A stretch of 34,380 bases of DNA. It comes from a virus. Of the stretch, positions 1 through 6,895 are shown piece after piece (position 1 is the stretch's first letter; each line of letters opens with the position of its first letter). The DNA is taken from positions 1 to 34,380 of IMG/VR virus record IMGVR_UViG_3300042197_002757; one strand, written 5' to 3'. Both the position numbers and the translations under genes were made by a program. Below the pieces are notes generated by a model. It was not told where the DNA came from and did no database searches. It worked only from the letters and a program-made list of their open reading frames with translations.

Positions 1-455
1 CTGCATTTAAAATTGCAGACATTCGAAAAACTAATCTCTACATATTTTGGATTAAAATCTTTGTCATACCCATCCTGTGTAATTTGGTCAAAATATGGTA
101 TGGACCATAATTCAGAACTTTTTAGAACGCGATCACTAAACTGATCAATATTATCTAAATCTTCTATATTCCAACAATAATTACATTCATTAGGACGATG
201 GCCTTCGAGCATTTCTTTTCTAATTAATTTCTTATATTCTGTGTTATGTAGAGCTGATGGTTTTTTTTGAATTTCTGCTATCGGAATTACATGAGTTCTA
301 GGATGATGACAACTATGTGTGTGACCTACACCTAAGTGAATCGTAGACTGAGTCCATTTAGCCAGACACATTCCCGGACCTATTTTGTCAAGAATATTTT
401 TGACTGCAAGTTTTTTATTTTCAGAATCCACTTTCTTCCAAGGATGTAAGTACAT
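1..455 (-). CDS. Twitch-type radical SAM protein, N-terminal part (3' end beyond window)
   Basis: The frame is open from about 455 to the window edge. The translation carries HTHSCHHP, then ECNYCW followed by IED, then PKYVEISFSNVCNFKC at the edge. The last motif is the start of a radical SAM CxxxCxxC [4Fe-4S] site; its third cysteine lies outside the window. The upstream His/Cys-rich stretch with a CxxC pair matches my memory of a radical SAM family frequent in marine phages. Such enzymes cleave S-adenosylmethionine to start radical chemistry; the substrate is unknown here. The start is uncertain. ATG at 455-453 overlaps the preceding gene by 35 bases and has no clear Shine-Dalgarno. GTG at 431-429 overlaps by 11 bases and has GGAAG three bases upstream. 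The gene follows another radical SAM gene directly, so the two are probably co-translated and may act together. Confidence 0.85.
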   Translation of the reverse strand, partial: MYLHPWKKVDSENKKLAVKNILDKIGPGMCLAKWTQSTIHLGVGHTHSCHHPRTHVIPIAEIQKKPSALHNTEYKKLIRKEMLEGHRPNECNYCWNIEDLDNIDQFSDRVLKSSELWSIPYFDQITQDGYDKDFNPKYVEISFSNVCNFKC

Positions 456-3315
456 CAGTTAATTCTGGTATAGTATTAAAAATATTTTCATTTCTAATAT
501 GATCTAATCTTTTTGTAATTTCTACAAACTGCTGTGCTTGACTTTTATCATAAGGTTTGGACAACTCAAATAATATTTGTAAAAAAATAAATCTAACATC
601 TGTTACATATCTTTCGTTATGTGTCTGAATAAAATTGTTTATTTTAGAAACTATTTGTTTTCTAAAATCTTCTGATAAAATATGGACATGATAATGGGAC
701 GGCCATTCTAACAAGTTTAAATAAAAGTTGCTAAATCTTCGAGTCGAAGTTATTACCCCTATACTGATTAAATAATCAATAATTTCCGGCAGTCTGAAAA
801 CATTCATTGCACCTGCAGTAATAGCCGGTCTTACATGTATGTTTGGTAATTTAGATAGTTCTATCAAATTATTTTCTACCTGTTTCCAAACAGTGCCGGA
901 TCTTATTAATTCTGCACGGTCACCAATCTCGTCGACACTGGGCCAAATTTCTAATTTTCCAGGTTGCCATTTACTCCAAATATCTAATATATTTTTCTTT
1001 TTATAAATAAGGGTTGATAAATTTGTATTATAAGATATTTTTACATCATATCTCTGATATTTTTGCAACAAATCTAATATATACCAATGTTCGTCCATTA
1101 ATAATGGTTCACCGCCAGCGAAATAAATTTTTTCAACTGTTTGAATTTGCTCTTCTAAAAATTCATAATTATTAGATGAACCAACTTGCTGTATATTCCA
1201 TACCTTCTCTTGATCTTTGACCCATCCCATTTTTTTGGCATCAGGTACCCATGATGAACTATATCTCGGTCCGCAGCTACGACATTTAAAATTACAAAGA
1301 TTACTAAATCTAAAATCCCAGTATCTTAAATCCATAGCGTGACATGTGCCGTCATCATCGGTAATTTTAGGAATGGAATCTATGACATGATTAAATTCTT
1401 CATTATGTCTAGTTCTACCACTATAACCAGCAGATGTTTCAGCGCTGAAACATTTAATACAAATTTCCGGTTGTTTTCCTTCTATCATAGTTCGACGAAG
1501 AGATTTCATATTTTCACTGTTCCAAATTTCATCAACTGTTTGATCATTTAGATCACCGGCAAAATATTCGAAAGTTGAAGTCAAGCAACAAGGAACTACT
1601 TTTCCATTAGGTTCAAAATTTAAATGCATCCATGGAATAGCACAAATTGTCTTTCGATCAAAAGATTTAATAGTTCTATCTTTTCCGTATTGTTCTCTGA
1701 GCCAATCAAAATCATTTATTTTAAAGAGGGCCTCTGGATTTTCTATATTCTCCAATCCATATGTTTTGCCTAAAGTGGCACCTTGCAATGCAAATTTACC
1801 GAAAGGTCGATCGGCACCTTTAGTACACCATGTCTCTAAACGATTATCTGTTTCTTCGTCATAATTTTTGTCAATCGGCTTAGTTGCCAACTTTACACAT
1901 TCTCGAAAAGCTGATTTCCAAGTATTAAACGGATCTGTATTAAACTTCGTGATATTACTTATCGTTGCGATAGATCTAAATTCAGTACTGATCGATAGAG
2001 TCATGTCTACAGTATTTGTATTCATTGAAAGAACTAAATCTTTGGGTAACAATTTTACTCCGCCATATCCATACACCAAATCATTTATAGGATTAATAGA
2101 TTGCCAAATAAAAACGATATCTCTTTCATATCTGGATACCTCATGATCAAATTTAAAATCATCTACTATTTCGGCATCTCCGTCGACTGCATAAAACATA
2201 TTCGTATCTGCTATTTCGGCTGCGGCTTTGTGTGCATTATGTATACCTTTTATACCATGCACTCTTTTAGATCGGGGAAATTTAGATTTTAATTTTTCAT
2301 AATTTTCATCTGCATTAGGCTCATTATAACTGATAAAAACAATATCATATGGCTTTAATTTCGACGCAACGATTTCGTATTGTTTCTTTTCGATAGGAAA
2401 TCTAAAATCTATTTCTTTTTTAGATAACTTTTTATTTTTTGGAACACAAGATATACCATTATATATTAATTCGTTTCTAAATTTATGTTGAAATACATGA
2501 TTAATATTTCTATCATATAGATTATGATGATTGAAATAAAGATCAAAGTCGAAATCTAAAACCTCTACTTCTTTAGGTATCATCCAAAACATTTCCATTC
2601 TACTTTTGTCGCAAGCATCGATATAATCATCATAGGTGTCTATGATAAATTTTTCAAATTGTTGAGGACGAGATGCAACTATATCTATTTCTTTTTTTTC
2701 TATAAAAAATCTATGTTCTAATTCTTTTTCCGTAACTGTTTTATTTTTAGGCATCAAACATATTCCGTCAAAAAAATTCTTATTTTTAAAAATATGTACA
2801 ATATGTTGGTTATGATATTCTATTTGATATTCAAAATTAAATTTTTCATCAATAATTATATCATTCCAGATCGCCCAAAATACATTAGTAGTTGATTGTT
2901 CTATAGCTTTTAAATATTCTTCATAAGAATTAATATAAAAAATATCATATTGTCTGGGCTCACTTGCCTGAATATCAACTTCTTTTTTAGCTGTATAAAA
3001 TCTATGCGTAAACTCTCTCTGCGAGATAGACAATGCCTTAGGTACTAAACAAAGTCCGTCAAAAAAATCTCTATTTTTAAACACATGAATATATTGTTCG
3101 TCCCATTTTGTTGCACGGTAGGCACTTAAATCAAAATCATCATTTAATATGATATCATCCCATACTACCCAATACATTTTAGTAAAGGCTTGATTTTTGA
3201 TCTGATCAAAAGATGTAATATTTTCTAATTTTTGTGCAGTAGGATATTTCTGCATTAGTTTTTTCCATTCAGCATCATTAAACTTATTATTGGAGATATA
3301 AAAAATATCATACAT
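421..3315 (-). CDS. Fusion: GT-A-like glycosyltransferase repeats plus C-terminal radical SAM enzyme
   Basis: This 964-residue protein has two parts. Residues 1-320 hold three tandem repeats of about 100-120 residues, each ending in a KKE/KKQ-x-x-I-x-A-S linker. Residues 322-550 form a glycosyltransferase-like domain (YDIVFISYNEPNAD, then DGDA near 376) that is clearly paralogous to the 302-residue protein encoded just upstream. The repeats align to its first half, but the DxD position reads WDD, WND and PKE, so they look degenerate. From about 556 come CAIPWMHL, GKVVPCC and CIKC, a SPASM/twitch-like cysteine region, then the radical SAM cluster CNFKCRSC (673-680) and AGGEP (about 733). ATG at 3315 overlaps the previous gene by 8 bases, indicating coupling. 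Base composition is very AT-rich. The radical SAM assignment is firm and the glycosyltransferase likeness good; substrate and catalytic competence of the GT part are unknown. Confidence 0.9.
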   Translation of the reverse strand: MYDIFYISNNKFNDAEWKKLMQKYPTAQKLENITSFDQIKNQAFTKMYWVVWDDIILNDDFDLSAYRATKWDEQYIHVFKNRDFFDGLCLVPKALSISQREFTHRFYTAKKEVDIQASEPRQYDIFYINSYEEYLKAIEQSTTNVFWAIWNDIIIDEKFNFEYQIEYHNQHIVHIFKNKNFFDGICLMPKNKTVTEKELEHRFFIEKKEIDIVASRPQQFEKFIIDTYDDYIDACDKSRMEMFWMIPKEVEVLDFDFDLYFNHHNLYDRNINHVFQHKFRNELIYNGISCVPKNKKLSKKEIDFRFPIEKKQYEIVASKLKPYDIVFISYNEPNADENYEKLKSKFPRSKRVHGIKGIHNAHKAAAEIADTNMFYAVDGDAEIVDDFKFDHEVSRYERDIVFIWQSINPINDLVYGYGGVKLLPKDLVLSMNTNTVDMTLSISTEFRSIATISNITKFNTDPFNTWKSAFRECVKLATKPIDKNYDEETDNRLETWCTKGADRPFGKFALQGATLGKTYGLENIENPEALFKINDFDWLREQYGKDRTIKSFDRKTICAIPWMHLNFEPNGKVVPCCLTSTFEYFAGDLNDQTVDEIWNSENMKSLRRTMIEGKQPEICIKCFSAETSAGYSGRTRHNEEFNHVIDSIPKITDDDGTCHAMDLRYWDFRFSNLCNFKCRSCGPRYSSSWVPDAKKMGWVKDQEKVWNIQQVGSSNNYEFLEEQIQTVEKIYFAGGEPLLMDEHWYILDLLQKYQRYDVKISYNTNLSTLIYKKKNILDIWSKWQPGKLEIWPSVDEIGDRAELIRSGTVWKQVENNLIELSKLPNIHVRPAITAGAMNVFRLPEIIDYLISIGVITSTRRFSNFYLNLLEWPSHYHVHILSEDFRKQIVSKINNFIQTHNERYVTDVRFIFLQILFELSKPYDKSQAQQFVEITKRLDHIRNENIFNTIPELTDVLTSLEESGF

Positions 3316-4216
3316 CTGTGTTCGTCCTATAATAGGTAAGACCTAAATTTATTGTTTCGTCGTACAAATCTAAAGTATATTTACTCTGCTGGGCGTCTAA
3401 CCACGGCCAATCTAAGCCTAAATTAATTTTTATCTTTTCGCCTAAATTCTTAATTTCATCTACCAACCCCTCGGCATTAACTTCTTCGTAGAGTCGACCA
3501 TACTGATTCCATATACCTCTAAGTATTTCAAAATCTCTAACATCTACATAGTTCCAATCAGTGCAGTTGGCCATCCATGTGCCTAATCTTGCACCATAGA
3601 TTGCATAAAGACCGTATTCTTCGTGAGCGCCAACTGTTGACCACATGCGTAATCTATGGATATTGTGCCACCAGATTCTCTGTTTTATTTCTTGAGGTGG
3701 AACTTTTACTCCGTCAAGCAGAGTCATTTTAACACCTTCACGGAATCCTGCCCTCCATGCTTGAAAAGGGCTGGCATTTATATAGACGTCGCTGAAACAT
3801 TGTGGAAATTGTTTATAACCATCTTCCCAGCAGAAATCTACCTGTGCTCGATCGCTGTCGCTGGCTTCGTGAGTCTGCATTTTTATGACGAAATCTTTAC
3901 GCCATAGTTTCAATCCTCCGTTGCCGTACATGAGTCCATTGACGATGTTTTTTCCTACCCAGCTGTAGACCTGTATGTTTTCTTTGATATCAAGATCTAA
4001 ATTAAAAAAACTGTTGTTTACTATATTATCAGCGTCAACACTAACAAAATATTCTGTGTCTGATAATTCTGCCGCGGCTTTATGGGCGTGGTCCGAACCT
4101 TTAACTCCGTGAACACGTTTGGCCCAGGGAACTTTATTGCATAGATCTGCATAATGTAGATCTGCATTAGGTTCATCATAACTCAAAAATACAACATCAA
4201 ATTCTACTATTTTCAT
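3308..4216 (-). CDS. Glycosyltransferase-like protein (GT-A fold, DxD)
   Basis: This 302-residue protein begins FDVVFLSYDEPNAD and has VDADN near residue 59, the DxD-type metal/nucleotide-sugar motif of GT-A glycosyltransferases. A YGNGGLKLW motif follows (the GG that commonly precedes the acceptor loop), and a C-terminal half contains FQAWRAGFREGVK and YAIYGARLG. The whole length matches residues 322-550 of the downstream 964-residue fusion, so it is a stand-alone paralog with an intact DxD. Its ATG overlaps the upstream stop as ATGA, so translation is probably coupled. Its G+C is visibly higher than its neighbours (27 of 60 bases in 3601-3660). No membrane segment or signal peptide is apparent, so it should act in the host cytoplasm. 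Donor and acceptor are unknown. Confidence 0.85.
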   Translation of the reverse strand: MKIVEFDVVFLSYDEPNADLHYADLCNKVPWAKRVHGVKGSDHAHKAAAELSDTEYFVSVDADNIVNNSFFNLDLDIKENIQVYSWVGKNIVNGLMYGNGGLKLWRKDFVIKMQTHEASDSDRAQVDFCWEDGYKQFPQCFSDVYINASPFQAWRAGFREGVKMTLLDGVKVPPQEIKQRIWWHNIHRLRMWSTVGAHEEYGLYAIYGARLGTWMANCTDWNYVDVRDFEILRGIWNQYGRLYEEVNAEGLVDEIKNLGEKIKINLGLDWPWLDAQQSKYTLDLYDETINLGLTYYRTNTDV

Positions 4217-4809
4217 TTATATTCGATAACGTAATTTTTAAAAATACGTCTAGTATAGACACTAAATTCTTTAGGAAAATATACACGGTAATCTAAAGAT
4301 TTCGATTTGAACAGTTGATCTACAGTAACGGATATTGTATCATAGAGAGCGTTAGGATCATTATAATCTGTAATTAAAAACAACATTTCTGTACTACCAT
4401 TCCATAGAATTTTTTTGGATTGATAAAACTTTTCCGATAATGTTATGATTAGTTTTTTCCTAGTTACATCAGCAGATAATGATATATCATTATCATTATT
4501 CTCCGACCAGCGTTGATCTATGATACGATGCAATACATCATCTATTTTCGTAAGGCTCTTAGTTTCTATTTTTTCTAGACCCCCACTTGAAATATCCACT
4601 GCATATGAATTTAAATTTGTTTTACCTTCCAACACCGATAATGCAACATCGTCATCAATATGTATTTTGTGATCAGTCTCGGGGCAAGAATGATTAGGAT
4701 AGATTCCTGTAATCTGCCCTGTAGACGAATCAAACACTGCATAATAAACAATTTCCTGTAACGGAATAGTCTTAAGCCATTCCTCGAAATCTTTTAGCGC
4801 AGCTTCCAT
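4213..4809 (-). CDS. Unknown protein in glycosyltransferase/radical SAM cassette
   Basis: I do not recognise a family for this 198-residue protein. The N-terminal half reads as a beta-rich small domain (EIVYYAVFDSSTGQITGIYP, then an acidic HIDDDVALSVLEG stretch), with a short KIDDVLHRIIDQRW helix-like segment in the middle. The C-terminal half contains LFLITDYNDPNALYDTISV. No transmembrane segment, signal peptide or cysteine motif is seen. A GAGGAG Shine-Dalgarno precedes ATG at 4809. The gene overlaps the upstream glycosyltransferase gene by 16 bases and touches the downstream one by ATGA, so it is embedded in the cassette. It may be an accessory or substrate-recognition subunit, or a structural protein being modified; neither is shown by sequence. 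Confidence 0.8.
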   Translation of the reverse strand: MEAALKDFEEWLKTIPLQEIVYYAVFDSSTGQITGIYPNHSCPETDHKIHIDDDVALSVLEGKTNLNSYAVDISSGGLEKIETKSLTKIDDVLHRIIDQRWSENNDNDISLSADVTRKKLIITLSEKFYQSKKILWNGSTEMLFLITDYNDPNALYDTISVTVDQLFKSKSLDYRVYFPKEFSVYTRRIFKNYVIEYK

Positions 4810-5636
4810 GCTATCTCCTCGAGGATGTTTATAATCTCATCAGTAATTAAATCTTTCTCTACGTAATGTACGATATGGTGTTGTTGATAATTTCCAATCT
4901 TTAGTCCAGCCTGTCTATTCAAATAAAAACCTACATGATGAGTAAACTTATCAGCTGGCCAAGGCCAGTTTTGAACCGATCCCTTCATATGTACTATTTT
5001 TGGAAAATCTAGATCGTAAGAAATATCATCGTATATATCAAGTATTTTGGCCGATAATGCAAATGCTTCATCGGTACCTACAATTTTCGGTTTATGTTGA
5101 GCGAAATAAATATTCGAATATTCTTTAGGATTTTTTATGATATGTCTACCTAATGCAAAAAAATCTTTGGCCAACGCAGAATCTTTCTTAAAAAATGTAT
5201 ACATTGAATAAAGATTCGGAAGATCGTTTTTAGTAAAACATCTACGATAATAATCGCTAGTTACTATTTCCTCTCTATAGGTGAATACTTTACCAGGAAG
5301 ATATACATCACAATTTTCTAAAAAATATTCTACCCAATGACTATAATCTCTTAAAAACAACATATCGACATCTAAACATATTGTAGATTCCCAAGGAGTT
5401 AATTTGTCCATCCACGATCTACCATTCCAGAATGCTTCCTGATTCCATTCTATAACATGATCAAAAACCCAAGGAGACTTAATTCTCTCTAACTGTTGTT
5501 TATCGTCGATAACTAACGCTACTTTATCAAATCCAGGTTTCTGCGTATTCTTAATGCTCAGTGCTAATGCATACGCCATTTTAAGATAATCTATGTTATC
5601 ATGTGAAGATACAACTAAAAGATAACCGAAGTTCAT
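4794..5636 (-). CDS. GT-A-like glycosyltransferase, paralog of the gene at 5633-6490
   Basis: This 280-residue protein has the layout of a GT-A/family-8-like glycosyltransferase. It starts with a beta strand and the motif NIDYLKMAYALA, has KVALVIDD near residue 40, TPWESTICLDVDMLF with the DxD at about 88, and GTDEAFAL near 190, which resembles the D-(E/Q) motif of galactosyl/glucosyltransferase-type enzymes. The tail has HMKGSVQNWPW. The upstream neighbour shares the order and wording of these motifs, so the two are tandem paralogs. ATG at 5636 overlaps that gene's TGA as ATGA. No membrane segment is visible. Sugar donor and acceptor cannot be predicted. The alternative is a catalytically silent GT-fold protein, but the DxD is intact. 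Confidence 0.82.
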   Translation of the reverse strand: MNFGYLLVVSSHDNIDYLKMAYALALSIKNTQKPGFDKVALVIDDKQQLERIKSPWVFDHVIEWNQEAFWNGRSWMDKLTPWESTICLDVDMLFLRDYSHWVEYFLENCDVYLPGKVFTYREEIVTSDYYRRCFTKNDLPNLYSMYTFFKKDSALAKDFFALGRHIIKNPKEYSNIYFAQHKPKIVGTDEAFALSAKILDIYDDISYDLDFPKIVHMKGSVQNWPWPADKFTHHVGFYLNRQAGLKIGNYQQHHIVHYVEKDLITDEIINILEEIAWKLR

Positions 5637-6490
5637 AGGCTCATCAACCTTTCATAGTGACGAATGATACTCTGTTTATTCATTATGTGTACATCACGAT
5701 CTTTAATTGATACCAAATAAAAAGATTCTGTATCTATACTAGATTTAATCGAAAAAATCATCCTTCCGTCATCATTTATTTTTTCTAAAATATCTTTATC
5801 TTGTACTGTAAAAACATCTGGTAAAGAAATTTGTGATTTTTCAAATCCGTCTAATATATGTTTGGCTACACTAAAGGAAATATCATTACGATATTGATCT
5901 GATTTAAATCTAAATAAATCGGCATAATATTTGTAATTTTCTCTTACGTAATCTACTAACTGGAAAAATATTTTACTTTTTTCGTTTTTTGTAAACATCA
6001 CTGTAGTTGCCCAATACAGATGGGTGCCTGTTTCCGAAACCCATCGATCTAAAACTCCGGATCGATCACCTTGTATATCATTAAAGCCTCCAGAAATTAA
6101 TATATCTTTGTCAATATCCCAATAATTATTTAAATTATCAGAACATATTAAAAAATCACTATCTATCAATAGACTACGTTCATATGGAGTATGATGCCAA
6201 ATTACAGATCTATTCGAATTTAAAAAGGGCACCCGATCATGATCGTTGCCATCATACAAAATTCTTTGATTATCAGTATCGGGTCTTTCCGTCGTAATTA
6301 TCTGATCGAAGATTGATTCTGTTTCTTTCCATATTTGAGATTGTTGCATCCATTGTATTGTTTCATCGTCAGTGATCAAAGATACCGGTACACCTAAATT
6401 TTTTCCTGCAAATTTAGCCGCAATCAATGCCATTTTAGCATAATCGATCTTTCGATTATTATGAGCTAAAATTATGATTCCCTTATTCAT
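5633..6490 (-). CDS. GT-A-like glycosyltransferase, first of tandem pair
   Basis: The protein has 285 residues if it starts at ATG 6490; a TTG six bases further upstream is possible but less likely. It begins MNKGIIILAHNNRKIDYAKM, then VSLITDDE, FDQIITTERP, and TPYERSLLIDSDFLI with a DxD near residue 108. A later SDQYRNDISFSVA segment fits the second acidic motif of GT-A enzymes. The motif order matches the downstream 280-residue paralog (IDYxKMA, xxDD, TPxExxxxxDxD). The start overlaps the end of the small upstream gene (TATGAATAA), implying translational coupling. It is predicted soluble. Likely an NDP-sugar-dependent transferase acting in the infected cell; the acceptor is unknown. Confidence 0.8.
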   Translation of the reverse strand: MNKGIIILAHNNRKIDYAKMALIAAKFAGKNLGVPVSLITDDETIQWMQQSQIWKETESIFDQIITTERPDTDNQRILYDGNDHDRVPFLNSNRSVIWHHTPYERSLLIDSDFLICSDNLNNYWDIDKDILISGGFNDIQGDRSGVLDRWVSETGTHLYWATTVMFTKNEKSKIFFQLVDYVRENYKYYADLFRFKSDQYRNDISFSVAKHILDGFEKSQISLPDVFTVQDKDILEKINDDGRMIFSIKSSIDTESFYLVSIKDRDVHIMNKQSIIRHYERLMSL

Positions 6491-6836
6491 AATCAACTAA
6501 CTTTTCTACAGATCTGCTTTTTTTGATCTTTTCGTATTCCTGTTGATAATCAGATGTCACAGAAAAATATCTGTCAAATATCTCAGTTTTAAATTGTTCT
6601 AGATCTTCGACCAATATAGGATTTTCGTTCTGATCTAACAGCACTACACCAGATGTCCTTCCTTCAGAACATAATAATGAGACAAAGGTCACTAGAATTC
6701 TATCGATTTTAAAAATACCGCCATTGTGGCCATAGGTCAATTTTGCCTGCATTTTTTCATTCAATGATCGACGTTGCACTGCAAGTGTCTGTCTGTAGTT
6801 AGAAAAATCCAAAGCTTTTTTAAGACGCTCGTCCAT
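6483..6836 (-). CDS. Small unknown protein, first gene of the glycosyltransferase/radical SAM cassette
   Basis: This 117-residue charged protein is one I cannot assign. The first 35 residues (DERLKKALDFSNYRQTLAVQ onward) look helical and basic. The middle contains GGIFKIDRILVTFVSLLC and LLDQNENPILVEDLEQFKTE, and the C terminus is a highly charged helix. No signal peptide is seen; the hydrophobic stretch is short. A strong GGAGG Shine-Dalgarno lies four bases before ATG 6836, but it is buried in an inverted repeat (6831-6888). The gene leads the cassette and overlaps the next by a few bases. It might be a chaperone or adaptor for the preceding fibre proteins or for the enzymes that follow; this is inference from position only. 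Confidence 0.78.
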   Translation of the reverse strand: MDERLKKALDFSNYRQTLAVQRRSLNEKMQAKLTYGHNGGIFKIDRILVTFVSLLCSEGRTSGVVLLDQNENPILVEDLEQFKTEIFDRYFSVTSDYQQEYEKIKKSRSVEKLVDYE

Positions 6837-6888
6837 ATTTCCTCCGTAGTAAACTGTACAGGTTATTTACCAGGAGAAAAATATGGAC
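6831..6888 (-). promoter_or_regulatory. Inverted repeat sequestering RBS and start codon
   Basis: In the mRNA sense, GTCCATATTTTTCTCC (6888-6873) can pair with GGAGGAAATATGGAC (6845-6831): ten base pairs, a small internal loop, then four more. Inside lies a second pairing, GTAAA with TTTAC, around a 12-base loop. The 3' arm contains the Shine-Dalgarno GGAGG and the ATG of the 117-residue gene, so the fold would block initiation. No U-tract follows the stem (the T-run is 5' of it), so it does not look like an intrinsic terminator. A regulatory role is inferred. Confidence 0.5.
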
Positions 6889-6895
6889 AAAAAAA

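Noticed and set aside
421-6836. The cassette as a bacterial genomic island or host contamination
   Set aside because: The genes are on the same strand, overlap each other and continue without a break from phage fibre genes, with no integrase, tRNA or repeat borders.
6831-6895. The inverted repeat as an intrinsic terminator
   Set aside because: In the transcribed direction the T-run lies before the stem, not after it, and the stem is AT-rich; masking of the RBS explains the sequence better.
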